Positions 47,540 through 55,656 of a stretch of DNA of 64,000 bases are shown piece by piece (the stretch's first letter is position 1; each line of letters starts with the position of its first letter). This stretch comes from Pseudoalteromonas citrea (lineage in GTDB: Bacteria > Pseudomonadota > Gammaproteobacteria > Enterobacterales > Alteromonadaceae). The notes under the pieces are model-generated. The model made no database searches. It worked only from the letters and a program-made list of their open reading frames with translations, and was not told where the DNA came from. The position numbers and the translations under genes were made by a program. The stretch spans positions 248,001-312,000 of the forward strand of contig NZ_AHBZ03000023.1 of NCBI RefSeq assembly GCF_000238375.3. The letters are read 5' to 3'.

Positions 47540-48823
47540 ATGCCGTTGATCTATTTATTCGTAATACTTGCAGCATTCATATTAACGGGGTGTGCTAAAA
47601 CGGTGCCTGATGAATCTCACACGCAAGAACCTGAGTTCAATCATACGTCGCGCACCATAATGGATAAAACGTCGAACGAGGTCATACCGAGTAAAGCCGC
47701 TTTTATTGACCCAACCCAAGTGGATGATGTGTGGCAACGTATCGCGTTACAGCTGAGTTTTGCTCCTTCACAACACCCTAGTGTACAAAAGCGAGTTCAG
47801 TGGTACTTACAACACCCCAACTACATGGATGAGATCAGTAAACGTGCAGGGCCTTTTTTGCATTACATCGTCAGCGAAGTCGAGAGAAGGGAATTACCCA
47901 TAGAGCTGGCACTTATGCCATTGATAGAAAGTGACTTTGATACCAGTGCCTATTCACATAAACATGCATCGGGTTTATGGCAGCTTACCCCTTTAATTGC
48001 CAAGCATTATGGCATTAAAATAGGCCCTTGGTATGATGGCCGACAAGACGTAATAGACGCAACCAACGCGGCTTTAGACTTTCTTAGCTACTTACATAAA
48101 CGCTTTGATGGCAACTGGTACCATGCCATTGCAGCTTACAATACCGGTGAAGGCCGCGTTGCAAGAGCCATCCGTAATAACCTCAAGCAAGGTAAATCCA
48201 GTGACTTTTTTAGCCTAAAACTACCAAAACAAACGCGTCATTATGTTCCAAAGTTACTTGCAGCTGCAACCTTGTTACAACAGAAGAAAATGAAATTCCC
48301 TCGCATTGCTAACAAGGCCGTTATTGATATTCTACTATTAGAGAATGGCGTGATTTTAAACGATTTACTGACGTGGCAATCACTAGAAAAACTCAACCCT
48401 GGCTACACTCGATTCCCAGCTTTACTCGATGGGCCGACTCATATTGTCATCGAGAAAAAACATACATCACAGTGGCACAGTTATATTGCGCAACAACCTA
48501 ATATGCCATCAAACCAATGGCAACAATACACAATTCAACCAGGTGATAGTCTGAGTGTTATTGCTCAACGCCATTCATTAACTGTGGCGCAGTTGACAAC
48601 ATTTAATCAATTAAAGAGCACACGTATTCGTGCGGGTAAAACGCTGTTGTTACCTCTTTTAGCTGACAAGAAAATCGACTATTCGGTTAAATCTGGGGAC
48701 AGTTTGTGGCGTATTGCACGCACCTTTAATGTCACCGTCAGTAAATTAAAGCAGTGGAATAACTTGTCTAAAGAAACCTTACAAATCGGCAAGCAACTCA
48801 CAGTGTTTTTAGCACCCTTATAA
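47540..48823 (+). CDS. mltD: MltD-like membrane-bound lytic murein transglycosylase
   Basis: 427 residues. A lipoprotein signal ends at LTGC (Cys18). The SLT domain has the catalytic Glu in ALMPLIESDFD, then HASGLWQLTPLIAKHYG and YHAIAAYNTGEGRVARAI, as in MltD. Two C-terminal LysM repeats (YTIQPGDSLSVIAQRHSL and YSVKSGDSLWRIARTFNV) bind peptidoglycan. It cleaves glycan strands to anhydro-muropeptides from the outer membrane. It is close to the usual 430-450 length of MltD. An unknown membrane protein and a lysozyme-like gene follow closely, so the three may be co-transcribed. Confidence 0.9.
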   Translation: MPLIYLFVILAAFILTGCAKTVPDESHTQEPEFNHTSRTIMDKTSNEVIPSKAAFIDPTQVDDVWQRIALQLSFAPSQHPSVQKRVQWYLQHPNYMDEISKRAGPFLHYIVSEVERRELPIELALMPLIESDFDTSAYSHKHASGLWQLTPLIAKHYGIKIGPWYDGRQDVIDATNAALDFLSYLHKRFDGNWYHAIAAYNTGEGRVARAIRNNLKQGKSSDFFSLKLPKQTRHYVPKLLAAATLLQQKKMKFPRIANKAVIDILLLENGVILNDLLTWQSLEKLNPGYTRFPALLDGPTHIVIEKKHTSQWHSYIAQQPNMPSNQWQQYTIQPGDSLSVIAQRHSLTVAQLTTFNQLKSTRIRAGKTLLLPLLADKKIDYSVKSGDSLWRIARTFNVTVSKLKQWNNLSKETLQIGKQLTVFLAPL

Positions 48824-48841
48824 AGGCAGCAGGCATATAAA

Positions 48842-49576
48842 ATGACAATAAACACGCAGCCACCAGCCACATCAACATCACATACGAATAAAACCGTAAA
48901 AGTGAAACATAAACCCCTTTTAACGCGCTCAAAGCTTAATACCATGTTAGCTTTGTGTGCCATTGCAATCTCAGCCGCCTCCTTTTATGCCACCTACTTG
49001 CAGGCTAAAGCATCTCAGCAACAAGTTGCCGCAGCAAATCGACAACTCAAAGCCGAAACATGGCCGTGGTTGAAAATGGGTTACTCCAACTTTGATGTGA
49101 ATGAAGAACAGCAAACAATCAATATGAATATTCAGAATTCGGGGACCGGCCCGGCAATGATCCACTATATCGAATACGAATACGAAGGAACGCCGCATTA
49201 CGACATACTAGAATTGCTGAATGATTGCTGCAATTTAAACGCTTATCAACAAGCTCTCTCTGATATAGAGCTTAAAAACACAGACATTAACTACCGAAAT
49301 GCCTTTGGCTGGTTAGTATCAAGCACGACAAACAATGTTTTATTAGCCGATGGTGAAGTTTATAATGTATTTACCATGCAAAAAACAAACTTCAATAGCA
49401 GCCTTTGGATGCAAATCGACAATAACATTAACAAGGTGAACGCAAAAGCCTGTTATTGTTCAGTTCTTAAAGAATGCTATACGGTAAATCAAACCTCTCA
49501 TATCGAAGAAGTCCCCCATTGTGACTTGCCCACATTATCAACCCAAATGAGCACCTATGGTACAAAAACACTCTGA
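48842..49576 (+). CDS. Hypothetical single-pass membrane protein
   Basis: 244 residues. A basic N-terminus is followed by one membrane helix (about 37-57) and then a short coiled stretch (KASQQQVAAANRQL). The outer part has paired cysteines (NDCCNL, ACYCSV, ECYTV), suggesting disulfides in the periplasm. No family is recognised. It starts 18 bases after the MltD-like gene and overlaps the lysozyme gene by 20 bases. Confidence 0.7.
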   Translation: MTINTQPPATSTSHTNKTVKVKHKPLLTRSKLNTMLALCAIAISAASFYATYLQAKASQQQVAAANRQLKAETWPWLKMGYSNFDVNEEQQTINMNIQNSGTGPAMIHYIEYEYEGTPHYDILELLNDCCNLNAYQQALSDIELKNTDINYRNAFGWLVSSTTNNVLLADGEVYNVFTMQKTNFNSSLWMQIDNNINKVNAKACYCSVLKECYTVNQTSHIEEVPHCDLPTLSTQMSTYGTKTL

Positions 49577-50204
49577 CTTTATTGCGAATTTAAAACAATT
49601 TGAAGGAAAAGTTGATCACTTATATTTAGACAGTCGCGGGAACCCGACCATTGGCATTGGGTTTATGATGGCAAATGTCGATCAGTTTTGTGCGTTACTA
49701 ATGCATACCAAACAGCATAAGCCAGCAACCAATAAGCAAAAGCGCGATGAATACCTCCGCTTGTCTCAGCTGCCTTCAGGCTACAAGGCTCAATGGTATA
49801 AAGCACAGTGTCAGCTATATTTGCCAGAGCAACAGTGCGATATCGTTTTACATCACCATCTCGGCCAATTTGAGCGAGAGCTTGCTGTCATATTTAATCG
49901 TAAAAATGGCTTTAAGCAAGAGTTTCACTCACTACCCAACCCAGTTAAAAGTGCCCTACTCGACATGGTATTTAATTTAGGTAGCCATCACCTTGCTAAC
50001 CATTGGCCTAAATTACATCACGCCATTAAACAACAAGATTGGCAACGAGCTGCCAAAGAATGTCATCGAAAACACATACAAACCGAGCGTAACAAACAAA
50101 CCGCTCTGTGGTTTAAATCTGCTGCCAGTGATACACGCAGTTATTCATGGGTAAAATGGCTAGTGCGTAAAATATTGAATCGCAAATCGCTTTTTGGTAA
50201 GTAA
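49557..50204 (+). CDS. T4-type lysozyme-like protein (GH24-like)
   Basis: 215 residues. The N-terminus shows LKQFEGKVDHLYLDSRGNPT, then IGIGF. The Glu, Asp and Thr here match the catalytic triad spacing of phage lysozymes (E-8/9-D-5-T). LLDMVFNLGSHHL matches the later helix (DMVFNLG). No signal peptide is visible, so export would need a holin or another route. Phage-derived endolysins are typical of this family, but no other phage gene is near. It overlaps the membrane protein gene by 20 bases and lacks a strong ribosome binding site, so translational coupling is likely. Confidence 0.8.
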   Translation: MVQKHSDFIANLKQFEGKVDHLYLDSRGNPTIGIGFMMANVDQFCALLMHTKQHKPATNKQKRDEYLRLSQLPSGYKAQWYKAQCQLYLPEQQCDIVLHHHLGQFERELAVIFNRKNGFKQEFHSLPNPVKSALLDMVFNLGSHHLANHWPKLHHAIKQQDWQRAAKECHRKHIQTERNKQTALWFKSAASDTRSYSWVKWLVRKILNRKSLFGK

Positions 50205-50225
50205 ATAAGGCCTAAAGTGGGTTGA

Positions 50226-50252
50226 GCACGACCTCTAGTCGTGCCGTATTTT
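50226..50252 (+). terminator. Rho-independent terminator after the lysozyme gene
   Basis: GCACGAC and GTCGTGC with a five-base loop (CTCTA), followed by CGTATTTTTA. Confidence 0.75.
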
Positions 50253-50285
50253 TATAAGCAGTCATGCTGTTTCTGGGCCAATAGC

Positions 50286-50322
50286 AAAAACGCCAAGTAA
50301 GCTTATGCTACTTGGCGTTTTT
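50286..50322. terminator. Strong bidirectional terminator after lanB
   Basis: AAAAACGCCAAGTA and TACTTGGCGTTTTT form a perfect 14-base stem with a nine-base loop. On the minus strand it ends the LanC-LanB transcript; on the plus strand it backs up the previous terminator. Confidence 0.9.
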
Positions 50323-50353
50323 ATTTGTTTACGCAAGATCTTAATATATTAAA

Positions 50354-53300
50354 TTAACTGCTTTTCCCATTCTTATCAGCTGAAAAGTACTTCCTGCGCA
50401 ATAAATCATGAATAACGAGCTCTTGTTCACGTCCATACGCTTTAAACATACGGTTATTATGCATATGTAAGATAGAGCTTAATAATGAGTCTCGGGTACA
50501 ATTAAGCGCATTACTTGCGATCAATGCATTGAGCTTGGCAACGATAGGAGATGCTTGTGTTTGCCATTGCTCCAATAATACCAATAACGACCGCTGTAAT
50601 TCATCACACTCACCCTCAGATGCAACATGTAACTTCACAAAGTCATCGTGCAGTTGTGTTTCATATTCACGATATCGATTACCGAGCTGCTTTCGTAATA
50701 TACTGCTCTCATTGAACTCACGACCAAAACCATCACGTAAGCCGCTAATTAAGGTTAATCGTTCTTCAGCTGAATATTCAAACAACGTTAGCAGCCTATC
50801 TGTACAATTGAGTGCAATACGCCAACGCACGCCTTCGCCATGTTCATCAATCAGTGCGCATGCTCTGGCTATTAACGCACTATCTAGCATAAACAATGAC
50901 TCAACCAACGCCATTGATTCTGGACCACCATAACGTTCCACTTCACGCTCATAGGTCATGAGTTCTACTTTATGTAATTCTCCAGACTCAACCATAGGGT
51001 CTAATAAGGCATTAAGCTTTGGCAATAGCTCACCGCAAAGCTGGCTTGGCTCACCATGAAAACGCAAACGTAAATGCCAGTCAGGATCACCATAACGAAT
51101 GAAGAACCATTTATCATATAAGTCAGCATTTTCTTCAATTAATGGCAGTAGCTGCTCACTTAATAATTGCTCTACTAATGAGTTGCCTGAATATATTTTT
51201 AAGCTGAGCCAATTTGAACCTGCGCTAAAACGGCGTTTAATTGGCGTCGCCATAATATTTGCGAGCGGACTATCTGCATAATGACTTAATGGCGTCGCGG
51301 AGTGATTAAAAAACGGTACAATGATCTCATTGTTGTAATGTTGCCCTTGGGCATCAACAAAGCGAGACTTAAATTGCTCATGTAACACTTCTTTTAATTC
51401 AACACGCGGTTGACCCTTAGTTTCCGCAAGTAAGATCTCAAACATCTCAGCACTGCGTAAATCTAAGTTTAGGACGTTATCTGCCATCGCATAGCTCACT
51501 TGCGGATCGAGCTGATACTTTGCCAATAGCGCATCGAGCTTCACGCGATCGAATTGACCTTTTTTACTCACTTCCTCGAATTGCTTTCTATCTATACGCC
51601 ACACCTTTTCACTCAAAATGAGATTGTCCAGCATAATACGCGGTACAAACGCAGCGCGTGCAGTGCTGCTAGGCATACTAAAGTTAGGAGCTTGTCCGTC
51701 TTGATGTTGCATCATACATAAGAACTTATAGGCACTTAGACTGCGGTTCGAATAATTATGTGCACATGATAAACGCGGAATGACCTGTTTATTTAAACGT
51801 TTACTCCACAGTTTTACCTTTTGCCCTTCTACCCAAACATATAAATCACTTAACGGGATCTGATAGTCAGAGTCTAAACTGCTGTCTGCCATAAAAACAA
51901 TTTCATATTGGCGTAAATGTGGTCGCGCGATCACGTTACCCGGTCGCCCTTCAGGCATATGCACAACTTCAGCAAAAATAACCTCAGGTGAATGAGCTTG
52001 CTCTTGCTCCAACTCTTTAATCACATCTAGTTTGAGAGATTCGTCTAAATGACAAAAACGCCCCAGTAAATTAGCAGAAGAAGGACCATAACAGCCGTTC
52101 CATTGCATAATTGGGTTTTGTCTATCATCTTGATACAAGCTCATCATAGCCGCAAAAGAGCTCGGGTACTTCTTTACGGCTTCTTTATTTGTGATCTTCG
52201 CTTTAAGCTCTTTGCTCTTGAGTGTAATACTCGTTAGGCTACGGTTTTCCGGTAAACTGATCGCCTCTTCAATAATAGTATCAAGCATACTCACTTCTGG
52301 CGCATTGCCATTAGATGCGCCACCGCGCACCAAATTAAGGCCTGCAACCAATGGGGCCTCGTAACCCGTTTCATTTGAAATACCAATGCCTGACTCATCA
52401 TCTAAAATCACATCCAATGGCACAAACTGGCCTTCAAAACGTGCATTAAACTTAGTGACGAAGTTACTCAACGCGCTGGACTCAGGCGATAAACTCAATC
52501 CCGACAGTAATTCAATTTGCTTTTGAAAACGCTTGATTTCCATTTCACTGAGCTGACAACTCTCAAAGCTGCGATAAACATCTGATTGAAAAAGTTTATT
52601 CTCTTGCGCCTTAACCGGTAGACTCTCTAAATGCGACAATAGCTGCTTGTATGGCGTGATATTTCCCGCTTTTTGTTCATCCAACTGATCTATTTGTGCG
52701 AGTGCCGTCGCTAAATGATCAGCAGCTTCATGTTCTTCAATCCCTTGTAAAGACTTTAAGAGTGCCAAATCTGGAGAATCGCCAGTGAGCGGTAAAGGAA
52801 TGTTTGCAATCAACATGCCCTCATCGATCAAATCTTGAATATACGCTTCAACCTCTTCTTGATCAGCTTGCGCATATTCACTACAAAACGCAGATACTAA
52901 GCCATTAAAACTCATACCTGGTCCTGCTTTTTCAAGCGCGAAACGGAAATACTCATCACTTTCAACCGCACTCAAGCGATATTGCATACTGTCATCAGAT
53001 AAATATGTTTCTATATAACGACACTGTTCAGCTACAAAGTAATGCGAAGAGTTAGGTTTATATGTCATGGTATCTGAGCGAGAGGCGTGCTTGATAAAAT
53101 GCTCTTTTAGCGCAGACAAATAAAACATATCAAGCCGAGTTTTACGAGCATCTTTAGTGTGAACACTCGCAATGAGCTGAGTGTTATCACCTACCTGACC
53201 TTGGTGAATGCCAGAAAACAAACCGAACGGCGTTGGCCTTGAGCTCATTCTGATCATGTACTTAAGTAATGCTCTAGCGACCTTTTTACCCTGCTTCGAC

Positions 53301-53545
53301 TCAGGCTTTGAGCGCCATTGTTCAATTCGCTCAAGTAGTGAGGGGCTCGCTAAATAAACCGCTTCTTCTACACCTGGGGTGTCTAACCACCCCTGTAATA
53401 AGGTATTGATATCTGCCTCTTCATTGGCAAATGCGGTTAAACTCTCAACAGGGAGTCTAGGAATTCGTGCAACAAAAAAAGTACTGCTTTCTACAGACTT
53501 TGTTGCTAACGAATTGTTCTTATGATTATTATTTTTATTCTGCAT
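50354..53545 (-). CDS. lanB: Class I lanthipeptide dehydratase LanB (full length)
   Basis: 1063 residues from the ATG at 53545 with AAGG seven bases upstream; a TTG two codons earlier is less likely. The N-terminal glutamylation domain carries the hallmark MIRMSSRPTPFGLFSG near residue 100. The C-terminal SpaB_C elimination domain is marked by WLSLKIYSGNSLVEQLLSE and WFFIRYGDPDWHLRLRFHG, ending near the stop. Such enzymes use glutamyl-tRNA to glutamylate Ser and Thr in the precursor core, then eliminate to dehydroalanine and dehydrobutyrine. Both halves are in one chain, unlike split LanBs. It starts nine bases after the LanC gene, so the two form one operon. The generic symbol is used; no closer name is known to me. 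Confidence 0.95.
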   Translation of the reverse strand: MQNKNNNHKNNSLATKSVESSTFFVARIPRLPVESLTAFANEEADINTLLQGWLDTPGVEEAVYLASPSLLERIEQWRSKPESKQGKKVARALLKYMIRMSSRPTPFGLFSGIHQGQVGDNTQLIASVHTKDARKTRLDMFYLSALKEHFIKHASRSDTMTYKPNSSHYFVAEQCRYIETYLSDDSMQYRLSAVESDEYFRFALEKAGPGMSFNGLVSAFCSEYAQADQEEVEAYIQDLIDEGMLIANIPLPLTGDSPDLALLKSLQGIEEHEAADHLATALAQIDQLDEQKAGNITPYKQLLSHLESLPVKAQENKLFQSDVYRSFESCQLSEMEIKRFQKQIELLSGLSLSPESSALSNFVTKFNARFEGQFVPLDVILDDESGIGISNETGYEAPLVAGLNLVRGGASNGNAPEVSMLDTIIEEAISLPENRSLTSITLKSKELKAKITNKEAVKKYPSSFAAMMSLYQDDRQNPIMQWNGCYGPSSANLLGRFCHLDESLKLDVIKELEQEQAHSPEVIFAEVVHMPEGRPGNVIARPHLRQYEIVFMADSSLDSDYQIPLSDLYVWVEGQKVKLWSKRLNKQVIPRLSCAHNYSNRSLSAYKFLCMMQHQDGQAPNFSMPSSTARAAFVPRIMLDNLILSEKVWRIDRKQFEEVSKKGQFDRVKLDALLAKYQLDPQVSYAMADNVLNLDLRSAEMFEILLAETKGQPRVELKEVLHEQFKSRFVDAQGQHYNNEIIVPFFNHSATPLSHYADSPLANIMATPIKRRFSAGSNWLSLKIYSGNSLVEQLLSEQLLPLIEENADLYDKWFFIRYGDPDWHLRLRFHGEPSQLCGELLPKLNALLDPMVESGELHKVELMTYEREVERYGGPESMALVESLFMLDSALIARACALIDEHGEGVRWRIALNCTDRLLTLFEYSAEERLTLISGLRDGFGREFNESSILRKQLGNRYREYETQLHDDFVKLHVASEGECDELQRSLLVLLEQWQTQASPIVAKLNALIASNALNCTRDSLLSSILHMHNNRMFKAYGREQELVIHDLLRRKYFSADKNGKSS

Positions 53546-53554
53546 TTTCAAACC

Positions 53555-54790
53555 TTAAGATAATAACAAGCAATCAGTCCAACTTACATCGTCTTCTAAG
53601 AACCCGATATATGCTAAACCAATACCCGCATACCCCATTAAAAAGCTAAAGTCTTCATTGTGAGATTTTGATAAGCCATTGTAAGAATAAAAAGACTCCA
53701 TGCCCTTCTCATCGTACTTGGCAAGGCTGTAATCTAACCAAGTATGTGTGGCCGTTTCCAGTGCGGGATGCGGCATTATATTGTTCAACATTTGATAAAT
53801 AGTGACCAGCCCCACAGAACCATGGCATAAGCCTGCGTCTACAATGTGGCCTGACTTATCATCTCGTGTCGTGGTATGGACTGCAATTTCCAGCGCTTTG
53901 TCAACATAACTCGGTCTATCTAGCGCTTTACCAACGCGTGCTAACGTTAACGCAATGGTCAAATCACCATAGCACCAACCCAATCGCGATTCAGATGCTC
54001 CATCGGCAGAGCAGCCAAAGCAAGCAGAATGCGGCTCAATGCTCTTATTTTGCTGCTCTAGTAACCAATCAGAGGCACCGAGCAGCAATTTAGTAACGCG
54101 TTCGCGTAATGAAGGAACATTTACAGCGTGGAGTAACGCTGCAATGATACCAGGTACGCCATGTGCAAGACCTAAATTATATTCAGCACCCGTGGACTTC
54201 TTGGGGTTCTCTCTATCATCTCCTTTATCAAAACGATAGACAGAGTCTAATGGTTGAGACCAGGTTATTTGCCCATTGTCCAATTCAGTCGCGTTGCGCT
54301 CAAAGCCATCAACGATGACCTCATATAACTTCTCTTGGTCGCTGAACTTAGCACGGCGAGATGCGTAAGGCGTATACCCAGCCAAACCCAATACCATTTC
54401 GATTTCACCATCCCAAGGTAAGCTGCCCAGCGCCTGAACAAACAAACCATCAATATCATCTAATAAATCGTGTTCGTAATCTTCTGCATTCGCTTGATTA
54501 AAATACTCAAGTACCCAAGCCTGACCCGCTAACCCATTACTTAATTCAAATGACTGATCTGGTAACCCTTGTTGAAGGCGATCTAAGTGTTCTGCAAACA
54601 CCTCCTCATTAACAAAACTAGAATCTAAGCGGTGTGCATTATATAGGAAAAGTAATTGACCAGCTAACCCACTTAATAATCCATTGCTGTTTTCTTGTTT
54701 ACAGTTAGAAGCTACTTTATTCGTTAATTCTTGAATAATTTCTTTAATTTTTGTAATTTTCACTTCACTAACATCTGATGTACCAACCAT
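53555..54790 (-). CDS. lanC: Lanthionine cyclase LanC
   Basis: 411 residues from the ATG at 54790 with AAGGA five bases ahead (an ATG two codons earlier has no spacing). Zinc ligands are Cys273 (WCYGD) and Cys322-His323 (GLCHGSVGL), close to Cys284, Cys330 and His331 of NisC. Other family repeats are GLLSGLAGQLLFLYNAH, LSNGLAGQAWVL, GLAHGVPGIIAALLH and FLMGYAGIGLAYIGFLE. It adds Cys thiols to dehydrated residues to form lanthionine rings. It heads the LanC-LanB operon and is divergent from the precursor gene. Confidence 0.95.
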   Translation of the reverse strand: MVGTSDVSEVKITKIKEIIQELTNKVASNCKQENSNGLLSGLAGQLLFLYNAHRLDSSFVNEEVFAEHLDRLQQGLPDQSFELSNGLAGQAWVLEYFNQANAEDYEHDLLDDIDGLFVQALGSLPWDGEIEMVLGLAGYTPYASRRAKFSDQEKLYEVIVDGFERNATELDNGQITWSQPLDSVYRFDKGDDRENPKKSTGAEYNLGLAHGVPGIIAALLHAVNVPSLRERVTKLLLGASDWLLEQQNKSIEPHSACFGCSADGASESRLGWCYGDLTIALTLARVGKALDRPSYVDKALEIAVHTTTRDDKSGHIVDAGLCHGSVGLVTIYQMLNNIMPHPALETATHTWLDYSLAKYDEKGMESFYSYNGLSKSHNEDFSFLMGYAGIGLAYIGFLEDDVSWTDCLLLS

Positions 54791-54975
54791 CTTCATCCTT
54801 AGATTAAGTTAACTTACCTTATACATAGCTATAAGGTACTTAATAGCACTTAACAATTCAACCTTAAGTAAATAAATTTAAAGTCACACAAATAAAAAAA
54901 CACTTGAAAAACCAACATTTCCAGTGCCAAGTTATTTAAACCCACCTAGGGTACAAATAAAAAGGAATATTTATA
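54791..54975. promoter_or_regulatory. Divergent promoter region between lanC and the precursor gene
   Basis: 185 AT-rich bases should hold promoters for both the LanCB operon (minus) and the precursor (plus). The precursor's ribosome binding site is AAAAGGA, nine bases before the ATG at 54976. No dyad clear enough to name was seen. No regulator gene lies in the locus. Confidence 0.5.
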
Positions 54976-55173
54976 ATGAAATTAAAACTAAATAAAAAAA
55001 GCGTTAAAAAGCTTTCAAGTGATGTAAAAACAATGCCAGCGGGTATGACACCACAAGTCGCAGGTGGTCAAGCAGGCCCTGATAGCAGCTACCCAGCTCC
55101 AGGAAGAACTATTAACTGTTACACTGGTAACCGTTATGGTTTTTGTGCTCAACACGGATGCGTAGAGCCTTAA
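54976..55173 (+). CDS. lanA: Class I lanthipeptide precursor with double-Gly leader
   Basis: 65 residues. The leader begins MKLKLNKKSVKKLSSD and ends in QVAGG (Gly30-Gly31), a site for the C39 peptidase domain of the neighbouring transporter. The 34-residue core contains Ser37, Ser38, Thr45, Thr50 and three cysteines (48, 57, 62), in NCYTGNRYGFCAQHGC. Up to three lanthionine rings are possible; Thr50 lies between Cys48 and Cys57. The leader resembles those of Bacteroidetes and marine gammaproteobacterial class I precursors more than the FNLD-type leader of nisin. The gene is convergent with the transporter gene and divergent from LanC. A hairpin follows the stop. Confidence 0.92.
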   Translation: MKLKLNKKSVKKLSSDVKTMPAGMTPQVAGGQAGPDSSYPAPGRTINCYTGNRYGFCAQHGCVEP

Positions 55174-55184
55174 TATTAATAAAA

Positions 55185-55207
55185 AAGGTGGAAAACTATT
55201 CCACCTT
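55185..55207 (+). terminator. Hairpin directly after the precursor gene
   Basis: AAGGTGGAA and TTCCACCTT with a five-base loop, twelve bases after the stop codon. There is no T-run, so it may protect the short precursor mRNA or end it weakly. Confidence 0.6.
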
Positions 55208-55656
55208 CAATAAAGAATTAAAAACTTAACTTAACCCATCCCCCACCAAAAAAGACGTTAACATTAAGGTTTATTTACTTTAAATCATGTTGAAACTTGG
55301 CCTTAAAGCGTAGAATAAAAAGATAAAACCTCTTCACCACATTGCTTTAACGGTTGTATTTATATAAATAGAAATTATAAAACCTTTATACATTACACAC
55401 TCAAAATAAAGAAAACAATTAATCTCTCACCCCACATATAAAATAAGACAAAACCCATTATTAATTGCAAGCTTTACTTATACTTATAGAGAGGGTTGGA
55501 AATTAAAATCAGCTTCAGCGTATAAAAAACATTAAACAAGTAAAAACCCAAGTGAAAATTATTAAAAACCGCCTTTATATCAACCAAAAACCTTTAAAAT
55601 AAAAAGTTTATAAAAGGAGCTAACTAAAGCTTCCTTTTTAATAACAAACATTTAAA
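55208..55656. other. AT-rich convergent intergenic region, no gene found
   Basis: About 450 bases between the precursor and the end of the transporter gene. No second precursor with a ribosome binding site was found on either strand. An imperfect hairpin with AAAAGGA-GCT and AGCTTCCTTTT arms (about 55612-55638) could terminate the transporter transcript. Confidence 0.45.

Noticed and set aside
54918-54935. Minus-strand TTGGCAC followed by ATGT as a sigma54 promoter for lanC
   Set aside because: The -24 part fits but the -12 part lacks the needed GC.
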